Origin: Scleromitrula shiraiana
Lineage: Eukaryota > Ascomycota > Leotiomycetes > Helotiales > Sclerotiniaceae
Direction of reading: 5' to 3'
DNA length: 64,000 bases
NCBI GenBank assembly: GCA_028455995.1
Contig: JABELC010000007.1
Location: forward strand, 1,561,501-1,625,500
This document shows, piece by piece, positions 22,438 through 33,008 of this stretch. The translations under genes were made by a program, and so were the position numbers. Within the stretch, counting starts at the first letter, position 1; each line of letters begins with the position of its first letter. Under the pieces are notes generated by a model, which did no database searches, was not told the origin of the DNA, and worked only from the letters and a program-made list of their open reading frames with translations.

Positions 22438-23677
22438 ATGCATGTATCATACTTGTAATAGACATGATGATGTAGTCAGAGTATGGATATCATATCACAT
22501 CACATTCTATCATATCATATCATAAAATCCGAATCACAAAATCGGAAATCAACAAGCGGGGTTCTTTAATAGTAGTCTCGAGAAGAGCGTTCTGTTCTAT
22601 AGAGAAAGGGGGAATTGGAAAATATCATCTGAAGGACGGACAGACGGACGGATAAAATAGAGGTCTTAGAATGAGGTAGACAGACAGGCCTGTCTAGCGT
22701 TTATATCTGTATTTCTGCATTTTCTACTTGTGTGGATTCAGCGTGTTGTTGGAGGTGGAGATAGAAGAAAATTGTATCATACTCCGCTCATAGTTATTTT
22801 TTATGGATCACCATTGAGCTGTATATGCTCGTTTTTTCTGTGAGATTTTATTACTTTGTTCGTTCCATCTTGATTTGATTTGATTTGTGTGGATGTGAGA
22901 TGTATGTGATGTGATACGTATGTAACATATATGTTTATGTGTGATTCGAAGTTCTACTATTGGGTAGATAGTAGATAAAGATATGGATTTCATTTCAATG
23001 AGTATTTTGTCTGGTATAGACGATCTCTGGTCTTTCTCATTCGAGGTAGAGAGAAATGAATGGATGGGTGATTAGAGAATAGAGAATAGTGTGAGATTGG
23101 AAGGATAGATGGTTCTTTGGGTTTGTGTGGAGGAATGAGGTGGTTTTAGGTTTGGAGTGGGGGGGTAGATTGGAAGGGTCAATTTTTGGATCTGAGTGGG
23201 AGAACGAGGTAGTTTCGTTCATATAATTAGGAAGAGTGTGGTGAATATTTGGTTTTCAGTAGGAAATCGAGGCATCTCAGATGACATATCTCAGTATTGA
23301 GATCATTCTTTCCCTTGTTCGTACTCCCGTGACAGGAGTTAGCATAGGACGGAATATCATCTAGAAGATGTGCGGTTGTGGTCATGTCATGAGTAATCTA
23401 GCAATCAGTGGAAACCTGGTTTTGCTGTTCATAAGTGACTGGTGGAAGTCATTGGGGGATGATATGGGTTATAGGGGAAGCGATGAGAATACATAAATAC
23501 CTGGTTGTCCTCCGTTACAGAGAAGTGTTGCGTTCAAAGCAATTGCACCTTTGTTGCGTGGGTGCAGATAATCAAAATAGTGAATCATTCAGTCAGCATT
23601 CCTCTATTTAGACAATCCTACCTTCAGGTCTACTGTGTAGCAAATCAGCAACCGCGACATTAGGATAAATTTCAGAA
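22438..23677. other. Intergenic upstream of the small-protein cluster
   Basis: 1.2 kb of AT-rich DNA with short ATCATAT/CACATC repeats near 22490-22530 and no gene. The TATA-like ACATAAATAC at 23491-23500 belongs to the promoter block shared with the downstream paralogues. Confidence 0.6.
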
Positions 23678-23983
23678 ATGGTAGGTCCGAACTCTTCATT
23701 ACATATAGGCACCTCGCTAATTCGATCTTAGGCACGGACGGGTGAGTTCAACCTGAACGATTGCGTGCTTTACATGCCACCCATTGGATTACCGAGGACA
23801 ATGTTTATAGAGTCTGTTCTAGGTTTGGATGTTGAAACAGATCCTGAATATGCTCCTACGAGGATAAAGGGTTTTTGCTATGACTTGAAAGGTACGATGA
23901 ACTTGAATTTCGGGGGACATTATGTAAAGAATGTTCCTGAGTTACGTCTCATACTTTTGTTTCGTGCTCCACCACCACCATAA
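23678..23983 (+). CDS. Small-protein cluster member A (84 aa, 2 exons)
   Basis: Exon 1 appears to be just the ATG at 23678-23680. A 51-nt intron (GTAGGT...TTAG) then leads to exon 2 at 23732-23983, in the same place and phase as in members B and C. The protein reads MARTGEFNLNDCVLYMPP, then KGFCYDLKGT and VPELRL, aligning with the G/N-D-x-V, G-F/Y-x-Y and P-E-x-x-L positions of its paralogues. The tail after VPELRL differs and ends in PPPP where the DNA becomes a CTC/CCA/CTG-type low-complexity tract, so this copy may be truncated or altered. No signal peptide or membrane span. Leader and promoter are recognisably homologous to B and C. Function unknown. Confidence 0.55.
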
Positions 23984-25222
23984 CAACCTCCTCCTCCTTC
24001 CGCTTCCGCTTTAGCTCCAGCCCCAGCCTCAGCTCCAGTTCCTACTACTACTACTACTGCTGCTGCTGTTCCCCCAGCTCCACCTTCTTCTTCCGTCTCT
24101 TCCTCCTCATTCATGGTTGCTATCACGGTTGATAGAGAAGCAGGAGAAGCAGAAACAACAGAGAGAAGAGGAGGGGGATGGAGAGAAGAAGTAGAGGTAA
24201 GTGACAAGGGGCAAAACAAACAAGAAGAAGAATTATGTGGGGTAGGGGGATGAGATGGTTTTTTTGGTGTAGCTGAGAGTGGTATGATGGATATTTGGGT
24301 TTACGGGAAATTGCGGTAGCTTTGAGGGAAATAGGTAGATTAGGAGTAGATATTTTAGGATTAAGCGGGAGAATGGGGTAGTTTGGGGAGTTAGGTATGA
24401 ATTACAAGTGTCAATATTCTAGATCTAATTGGAAGAATGGAGTTATCTTATTTGTTGTAGTTAGGAGTAGTATGATACTGATATTTGAATTTCTTTGGAA
24501 CAATGATATGGTTTCGAAAGAAATGTATAGTTCAAAATTATTAATAATCTAGATCCCAGTTGAAGAATGAAACGATATTGTCTATTGTGATCAGGATAAA
24601 TCTATTAATTATTGAGATTTAAGTAGAAAGTCAGCATATATTGTTTGATATAACTTTAGACAATAATATAATATTTCGAGAATCATAGATGATTCCTTCA
24701 TTCACTAATAAAAGAAAACATCATTATTCATCTTCCATAAGATTAAAGCAAACTTTATATGTCACACTCAGCTCTCTGAAAAAATGGAGGCAAACTTCAT
24801 GTATCATTTCTCCGGCATTCCAAATGAGTAAGTTGTCATCTGTTCATCCCCATGATGCCATTTTCCTAGACTAAATGTCAGAAATTGTATCATGCAATGG
24901 AGCACAATCATACAACATCAAATCTATCTTTCATCGTTAGGCCGAATCGGTTGCCGATCTTTTCAAACTGATCGTTTGAAAGAAACTTCGTGATCATGGC
25001 TGCCCGTCTTCTAAACTTTTCTCCCTATACAAACTCCTGTCACGGGGTTTATGAATACGGCGTAGAGCACGATGTGGATAGATAAATGCCTTCCTTCTCC
25101 TTCATTCAGGGCAGTAGTACATCCAAAATATTCGCGACTTCGCTGCTTGAATTCATAGGATTTATTTTTCGAATAGCAGAATATTCAGACAATAATCTTT
25201 CGTTTAGACCTCTGTGTAGAAG
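23984..25222. other. Intergenic within the cluster, with a trinucleotide-rich tract
   Basis: Low-complexity CTC/CAC/CTG/CTA trinucleotide DNA at about 23965-24110 produces an artefactual Gly/Ala-rich frame on the opposite strand. The rest is AT-rich with no gene. The promoter block of member B (GATAGATAAATGCC near 25077-25090) is at the end. Confidence 0.6.
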
Positions 25223-25577
25223 ATGTCTCGTTCTCAGATCAATTGGGGATGGGTAAACTCCAGACCATTATATACCCAGAGGCACTTAACTAACTCACTT
25301 TTAGGCAAAATTTCAAGTTGGAGACCATGTGTGGCACACATTACCGGATAGGGATCCTGTAGAAGTGATTATTCAGCGTGTTAAAGCTTGGAGCGATAAG
25401 CCACTTCACGACAATGATGCTTGGGTATTCAGGGGTTATCGTTATATCCTGAGAAGTGTAGATGGGGAGTGGTCTGGGTTAATTGGGCAACAGAATATTC
25501 CTGAGGATCAGCTCTCGCGTGTCGAAAATGGGAGTACAGATGAAGCTGCTCAGAATGTACAAGTTGGTAAGCATTGA
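25223..25577 (+). CDS. Small-protein cluster member B (100 aa, 2 exons)
   Basis: Exon 1 is 25223-25252 (MSRSQINWGW) and exon 2 is 25305-25577, with a 52-nt intron carrying a CTTAACTAAC branch and TTTTAG acceptor. Exon 2 begins AKFQVGDHVWHTLPDRDP, continues VEVIIQRVKAW, then WVFRGYRYILRSVDGEWSG and IPEDQLSRVE. The spacing (GD-V near the start, I-x-x-V, Y-x-L, final P-E-D-Q-L) recalls a small five-strand SH3-like barrel of the KOW/Tudor/agenet kind. That is a structural guess, not a recognised family. No secretion signal or membrane span. It is the best preserved of the four copies and is the reference for the alignment. Confidence 0.75.
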
Positions 25578-26435
25578 GAAGGGGAGGGGGACCACGTAGT
25601 GTTTTTTCTCTAGCTTGTACATAAATCGATACAAGACTGCTACAATCACTGCATTCACTCGTCTATAAATGCTCCTGCTTGTCAGAGTATGATCATGGTA
25701 CATAATAAAATGACGAAATACCTCGACTGTTCGAGGTAAACAGTTGAATTCCAAGGTATTACAACTCAGGAACTGACTACTTGTACCAAGGAGTGTATTA
25801 GTTCATACACTATCTTCAAATTTATCTTTTAAAGATCTGGTTTCTAGTCAGATAATCAAAGGTTTTAATCTAATGATATTGAATGAGAGTTGATGTTTAT
25901 TTGAAATCAATATAGATAATAATGTCGCGGGAAGTCTGTCTTACACTATGCGCGTAGCTTTGTACATACAAAACCAAATATAAATTTGGAGGGGTAGAAA
26001 TTAAAATATTCTCTTGATCTGTTAGCACAAATTGTAGTCTTTGAGGTGCTGGCAAAAATTAAATAGTTTGAGATGATTAGTTCTGCTCACATTATAGGTC
26101 GAATGACATGGATCCAGATCACTTGATAAGTTATTAAGCGGAACTGTTTGATATAGTGCCATTCACCATTATGACACCTAGAAATGATTCTATCGCTCGC
26201 TGCTGAAGTGAATATATAATCAGCTCTTAGAGTCATGGAACGTGTGAATACGGCAGAGAGCGCGATTAGAATATATAAATACTTGTCTTCTCCCCCATCT
26301 CAGAGTACACTTAAAACACTCACAATTTGGTTGTTTAATCTTGACACTAAACTATTCAGACGGCATCTCCTAATTTATAAAAGTCTACCTTCAGATCTAT
26401 TGCTGAAGAGATTAGTAAACGCAGTGATAGAGATA
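25578..26435. other. Intergenic within the cluster
   Basis: AT-rich, no gene. It ends with the member C promoter and leader (TATATAAATAC at about 26272; leader resembling those of A and B). Confidence 0.6.
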
Positions 26436-26726
26436 ATGGCTGAGCAAACAGTAAGGTTAAACCTTTGGTTGAACCCAAGCACTTGACTAATTTATTTTCA
26501 GGCAAAGTTTCAGATGGGAGACCATGTGTGGTATACGCAAACAGGTATGCTGTATCCTATGGAATTGATCATACAGGGTGTTAAAGAGTGTGATTGTTCA
26601 CCAGAACAAGCGCCTGCGGTATGCGGTGGTTTTCATTACGACACAGCTACTCTATCTGGCACAAGATGGTATCTAAATTGTCCTGAGACGCGACTCGAGC
26701 AAGTCGAGGATGCTAACGCAACTTGA
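26436..26726 (+). CDS. Small-protein cluster member C (79 aa, 2 exons)
   Basis: Exon 1 is 26436-26450 (MAEQT) and exon 2 is 26502-26726, with a 51-nt intron (GTAAGG donor, TGACTAAT branch, TTTTCAG). Exon 2 starts AKFQMGDHVWYTQTG, nearly identical to the start of member B. It continues ELIIQGVKECD, CGGFHYDTATLSGTRW and CPETRLEQVE. The middle is shorter than in B and Cys-richer. Length, phase-0 intron and leader homology show a tandem duplication that included the promoter. Function unknown. Confidence 0.72.
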
Positions 26727-28384
26727 GATACTTAAATTTACAAGGTAGCAACCATCATGAGTAGATTAGATAGTGTTTTTAGCATGTATGTAGAAGTATA
26801 CGAGGCTGCTTTTTCACTGCACGTAATCATTTCATATCTATCTACTGAGATATTCAACATTCATTTTAGTTATCAGATTAATATCTCTTAAGGATTGACT
26901 TTAGAAGTGAATGGAGATGTAGCTCGTTTGACTGAATTATTAAATGATTCATGTCAAAAGTAGAATTCACTGCCTACTACTTCGATAAATCTACCTCGCT
27001 TATCACCCTTTTACTACCCCTCCACTACCCCTCACTTCAGAAAACCTATATACCATTCACTGATATGACTCCTGTTCACCTACAACTTCTCATATTCAAA
27101 TATATAAACCACCCAAGAACTCAAATTCACCTGTCTTCAAAAATCTATAATTAGCATCACGCATCACTTTCGTCTCAACTACTCTCGTCCCAACCATTCT
27201 CGCTTACCTAATTAAAAAATCATCAAAAGTATGATTCATACACTTTCATTATTTTTTTTAAAAAAATGATTCACTCACTTCCACCTCAAAAAACTCTGAG
27301 CAATTATGGAAATTTACTCTTCTTTCATCGGGTGGCAATGCAAAGGAAAATTCAGGTATAAAAGGTAAGTTTTCATCTGCTTCCTCCTCCTCTTCTTTTT
27401 CTTCATTTTTTCTATGATATTCATCATTTTGATATCAGAATACACTAGAATATTGATTCATAGGATATTTGTTTATTAACATTTACCTTTATCTCTTAGA
27501 TTGTTATATCATTTCGAGGAGAACAGTGAAAAAACTCAATACTTTCTGAGGAAAACCACCATTCACTCCTAGACCTTGTCATTGAAGTATCAAAAAACCT
27601 ACTTGCAATAAAGTATTACATCGTGATATTATAACTCGATACTAGTAAACTTCAAGAACACTTGCTGAGGTCCGTATTGAGGTTTAACCGTGACACAGCC
27701 AGATTCGATTTAAATACTGACATCATCCATTAGATATTCACTCAACTCCACAGTCTCCCGTCCCGCGTATCATAAAAATAGCACTTGTTACTATTAGAAG
27801 TATGCCTTTACTGTTTCAAGAAACGGCTGTATTATCGTTGCTAACATGTTTCGCAAGATCTAATTCACTACATTTATTCCTCTCTAATAGGCGTCGTCGA
27901 AAAGAACAGCACCTTCACTGGAGGTATTTCACTCCACTATTAAGATGAAAGCATGTCCACATGCTAACCCTCGACTAGACTCTGAATCCATCATTGTACC
28001 AAACGCCCTGATATCTATTCGCTCTCTCGTCCCAGAATACTAGTTGATATCGAGTAGCTCACTTCTCGAATCTCAGACATTCAATCCCTTTTTATACTAC
28101 TCCTCCTAAGGTTGTAGTTCAAGATTTGTGATAGCATCTCTTAGGATCGACTACTTAGGTCTTAATCTCCGATAAATACAGATCATAATACATGATTTGC
28201 TGGGAGCCTACTAGTATCAATTATTAAGAGATACTCCAAACACCAAAGAGTCTGATAAACTATACCATATTCTGTAATATATTTGAGGATATATAATTCG
28301 TCCTGGGTACATACAACCAAGGAGTATGGCAGGGCAATATAGACCAGAAGTAAAGACAGGAATATACCGGCACGGAAGGGTGAT
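26727..28384. other. Intergenic within the cluster
   Basis: 1.66 kb of AT-rich DNA, no supported gene. An upstream first exon for member D could lie here (for example ATG near 28192, codons MICWEPT, GTATCA donor), but this is speculative. Confidence 0.5.
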
Positions 28385-28627
28385 ATGCTAACGTGCTTCA
28401 AGCCAGTCCCGAATTGTCGGAACGGCGATCCAGTAAGCTTGCGCATCAATGGGGAATTTCATTCGTATAATCTCTGGGTATGTGGAGGACCGGATTGGTG
28501 TAGAACCGAACGTCTCGACAAGTACCAACTATGGATTTGGAGAGGAAGATGGGAAATATTCCGATATAATGGCCAGGAATGGTTTTCCGAAGATCAACTT
28601 AGTCATGGCCATGCCAAAAGTCACTAA
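28385..28627 (+). CDS. Small-protein cluster member D (about 80 aa, divergent)
   Basis: The coding block reads CRNGDPVSLRINGEFHSYN, LWVCGGPDW, YQLWIWRGRWEIFRYNGQEW and FSEDQLSHGH. The positions of GD-x-V, the Trp/Tyr-rich centre and the terminal E-D-Q-L align with member B. The 5' end is uncertain. The frame can start at ATG 28385. Alternatively GCTAAC at 28387 and the AG at about 28405 look like a branch point and acceptor, placing the true start in an upstream exon as in A-C. It is the most diverged copy and the only one whose promoter shows no clear homology. Function unknown. Confidence 0.5.
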   Translation: MLTCFKPVPNCRNGDPVSLRINGEFHSYNLWVCGGPDWCRTERLDKYQLWIWRGRWEIFRYNGQEWFSEDQLSHGHAKSH

Positions 28628-28975
28628 AACATGGTGAAGGTGTTGCGGCGTAGATATATTGAGCGCAGCACGATGCTTAGCATTTATTCCATGTAGTTAA
28701 CCGCGTCGGAATTTAAATCATTGGTTCGTTACACTCGAGTGCATGATTGTGATATAGTGGGCGGTTTACAGGGCCAAAAAGCCTTGGTGCAACTTTGAGG
28801 GACTGTCGAGGTAGTACTGAGAGCCTCGACTGACGAGGCGTTCTGACAGATATAAATCCCAAGCCTGCATCCCCATCCATTAACTTGCACCTCGATACCA
28901 TCGATGATTGAAATTCCACATATGTAATTTCATTGAATGAGTTTATGCTTCATAAGACTAGTGATTAAGAGCCCA
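28628..28975. other. Intergenic, promoter of the DUF6594 gene
   Basis: About 350 bp with no gene; it must contain the leader of the next gene. Confidence 0.5.
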
Positions 28976-30365
28976 ATGGAGCAACCACAAAACCAGATAT
29001 CAGGCAAGGCTACCCTACCGGTTCTCAAGATCACTCGAACTGGGCAATCTAATACCACTACAACAACGAGCGATCCCTTGAAAACTCCAACCGAACCCCA
29101 TAATAATCGAGGTTGGTTTTATCTACCAAGAAAATCTGTTGTGAGAAGTTGTGAGTTATCTTGACTTTGCCCGATTCCTCTGTGATGTGAATTCTTATGT
29201 GGAATAGTTGAGCAATGTCCAGAGGGCTACCCACGACTCGCGGCATTCCTCGACAGTAATGAGAACTTCATGCTCTACCGACGATTTGGCTTTCTACAGG
29301 CCCGCCTGCTTTTATACAAACAAGATGAACTGAGACAACTCGAGACGGAGCTGGATCATATGGATAGAGCGTATGCAGCACAATTCCCGGATCTGCTGAG
29401 ATCTAGAGAGAAAGATGATTCAAGGCAGGATCGCCACAGGATCCTGCTGAGAACCATTGAAGAAAGATTCAAAGAATATGGTTTGGCGTCTGATCCTGCT
29501 CAATGTTGAATAGAGAGTGCAAATAGTAACTTTATCCACAGCTGCACTTCTGAATATTGCCCAGAATCTTGCAAGTTTCGATCAGCCACCCGGATGGGCA
29601 TATTCAAGCCTGAAGAACTACTTCGATGAGGAGGCTCCGTTATGCAATGTAGAGGCTGGATATATTGATCGCAGAGAAGACGTCATTACTTTGAAGCCGG
29701 GTCGGGAAGATACTTGGCTGGATGCAACTATTGAGAAGCTATTACAAAAAACATCATGCCGCTTTACACGTGTACGTTACTCCCTCAGACTCTTGTCCCG
29801 AAGTTCGGATGAGAATATCTGAATGTCTCAATCGATTCAGTACATTCACATCCTACTTTCATCTCCATATACCAGTGTTTTTTTACCTTGACTGACAGTA
29901 TGCCCATAGTTTCTTTTTTGTCAGCCCGTGAGTTTTTCCGGCACCATCAAGAATTGAAAAGCAGCTCAGAAGCCGGATAGGACCTGTTGAAAAAAGCCAA
30001 CTCTCGACCGTCAAGCATCACACTTTTCAGCAGGGAACGTGTTAACATTGTAGTCTCACTAATTGTACTCACAACAATTCTCGCACTACTTATCATTCCA
30101 GTGTACATCCTTTGGTATCTGAACCATCTTTCCACGTCCGACTCTTCCATTGGAGTTACTATCGCAGTTCTCTTGGTTTTTACCTTGATTTTCTCTGGAG
30201 TACTATCACTCTACACTCGAGCTAAGCGTCACGAGGTTCTTGCTGCTGCTGCTGCGTATGTACCCAGTGCCCAGACGTAACCATATATTGTACTGACAAT
30301 TCAACAGATATTGTGCTGTTCTTGTGGTGTTTGTTGGGAACGTTGGGCCACTATCCGCGGCATAG
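28976..30365 (+). CDS. DUF6594 domain membrane protein (336 aa, 5 exons)
   Basis: Exons are 28976-29150, 29208-29480, 29542-29771, 29981-30255 and 30308-30365 (1011 nt). The domain starts EQCPEGYPRLAAFLDSNENF and continues MLYRRFGFLQARLLLYKQDE, LRSREKDDSRQDR, SLKNYFDEEAPL and VITLKPGREDTWLD. A C-terminal membrane module of three hydrophobic segments follows (IVVSLIVLTTILALLIIPVY; VLLVFTLIFSGVLSLYTRAK; YCAVLVVFVGN). This is the expanded fungal family of unknown function DUF6594, with a cytosolic helical domain and terminal membrane anchors. Intron 3 (209 nt) is longer than the others and could instead contain an extra small exon; the frame REFFRHHQELK inside it ends at TAG. The simple model keeps the phase. 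Confidence 0.8.
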
Positions 30366-33008
30366 GAAGAACGAATCTGAATGAACATTAAAGAAGGATT
30401 TGGTACAATCAATGGAGAATGATTAATGAATAATGAATCAGTGATTAATAAACATTTCAGCTGCCCTTCTCTTTTGTTCTCCCTTAAAATGTCCGAATGA
30501 TGACTCGCGACTCGTGACTCATGAGATATATGGAATAGATAAAGTTTACCCGTAAGTTACCCCGAGCTGGAGAATTTCAAATCAAAACTTCTTGAGCTGA
30601 AAGTTTCAATTCGGTAACTTGCGGTCCCAGGACCATAGCAATGGAAACGGGAAGGAGATGCTATTCCCATTCCATTTATATTTCGGATAAATTTGTTGAT
30701 GCACGATTGATCTAATACTTATTGGGACTAGTTTGAGTTCAAGCCTCTCTGCGGTAAAAGAAAACCTTGACCCTTGAGTTCACAACGTTCGCTGTGCACA
30801 GCAACACCCACCATGGATTTTCCACCTCTATTTCTGTCTAGTAATAGTAACCGCAGGAATCGCGCAGATACGAACGACCTTCAAGCTTAGAATACGAACT
30901 CACGGTTGCAAAATATACCATCGCGGTAAGCTCTACAACCAAAACTTCAGCAATAGATTCCGAGTTCCGAATTTGAACTTCCAGAGTCTTTTGAACAATT
31001 TGAAGCTATGTTTCATCCAACGGTATATCTGAGCGAGACAAACCGGACGGGCATACTCTGATCTGATATCAGAGATTCTGAATGATTGATTGATTGATTG
31101 ATTGATTTTGTCACATACGATGTATTATCAGATCACTATATCCGCCATGAATGCTAATCAAAATTCTAACATTGAACTATTGATAGAGAGCCAAGTTCAT
31201 TGAGATTCGAGACCATTTGGCACAGTAATTAGTCTTGTCCATTCCAGTTGTTGATTCCTGAAAGAATCCTATCATTGGACACCTCTCGTATTCTTCGGAT
31301 TTGACGATACTTGAGAGGAAAAAGAAGCGACAACATACCAAAAAGGTGGGGTAGATTTGAGTTTGAGTTTGAGTTTAAGCCTTGCAGACTTCAGCTGGGA
31401 GTCTTGAGAATTTGAGATGGTGAGTAAGTTTAGTCCCAAGTCCGGCTTTCATCTAGGAGCTTCTTGGTGGCGTTCGGACCCATGTTAGTGGATAATAATC
31501 CGCTGAACTACATACAAAATCTCGAATTGTTTATTATTATCTCGATCTATGCCCAAGCTCCAGATTCCATCTGGTTAATAATATCGAAGAGACCTTAAGA
31601 TCTCAAAGATTTCGGTCTCGGATATCCCGTTCACTGAACAGATTGACAAGGTCGAGCCATTGGCATGGCTCGGATCAACTCTTGAATGTCGAATTTCTGT
31701 AGTTTAACTCAAGTTCGAACAGTCGAGATCATCACAAGGATAACTCCGAATCTACCATGTGGCCCTTTCCTCACTTAATAGATTTTCAGGGCTTCCATTA
31801 GCCATGTGTTGTTCCATTCGGAACGAAAATATCTCCGCAAGAGAAATTTTCACGTGGTACCAAGGCTCTACTGTTAGATCGAGTCCAATAGTGAGTATCT
31901 CTATAGCAACTATAGTCTCACACATCTCAAATTCTAAAGAGTGTAATTGTGCCGAGTCTCCGAATCTCCGAATTGCCACTGAAGCAGCATGTTGTTTACA
32001 AAATATGCGACTGCTAAACCTCATTAACTCCTATTTCTAAATTTAACTCAATGCACGTTCTCTATCCATCAACGTTGACTTCATTATAGTTCACGGACTC
32101 TGTCAACAAAAGTTCAAAATCATGATAGGATTCTAATTTATGACCAATTAGAAGGCATTGCACATTGGCTTCACTCTCCATGCCTCTTTGATGTGACTTC
32201 ATGGGCGGAGTATACTTGTTTCAAGCTTATTATCGCTCAAGGGTCAGAGCTACGTTGAGATGATTCTTGAATTATTCTGATATAGCGTAAGAAATTGAGG
32301 AATTTCTCTAATACTAGATCAGGTTCAAAAGCATCGGATGCACTGACATGGGCACTAGGAAATCTCCCGCCCATTAAACCCCATTAGATACCAAGCGAAA
32401 ATTAGCGGCCCTACCTGATCGCTGAATAGTTCTAATTAGCCTTCATCTGATTAGTGAGCAGGAGGCTCTTGCAAATGCGAGAAATACTATGTCAAATATT
32501 AGTCTAGTACCTTGCATTAGCTCGGAAATGCTCCGCTCGCAGCATCCTAGCTTCGTGCTAAAATACACCCCCTCTATTATTAATACCTGATAGTATTAGA
32601 GCTAACGAATTTGGGCAAAACCTTACTCGAGAGTCAACACTTGGTTCTTGTTTTTTTTAGAACTATTCCAAATATGATGTGGTACAAGGACTTTGAACAT
32701 CTACTAAGATCTATGGTACCTGAATTAGCTTCATTATAGCTTCGTTCTGGGATAGCACATGGTCTTTTTGCACCTGATTTAGTTCGGGGTTTTGCGAACA
32801 AGATGAGTTTTTACACATAGACCCTCCTATCGAGAAGTCTCTAAAATGTTACTAGACCAAAATGATATTTTGGAAATGGAATTTGTGGTGCCTCGAAAAA
32901 TTATATATCTAGCTTCATGATTCCTTCCAAAATACCTTCTCATCATCCAACATCACAATCATTTCTTGATTACATTCATTCTCTCAGTCCTAACTTCATT
33001 CTTTCACT
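30366..33008. other. Intergenic, no gene seen
   Basis: 2.6 kb of AT-rich DNA with a short GATT repeat near 31087-31107. The paired frames at about 31752-32040 on both strands have no recognisable similarity. ATTATATATC near 32898 is a plausible TATA region for the next gene. Confidence 0.55.

Noticed and set aside
23920..24219. Gly/Ala-rich minus-strand ORF
   Set aside because: Low-complexity trinucleotide DNA, overlapping the end of cluster member A.
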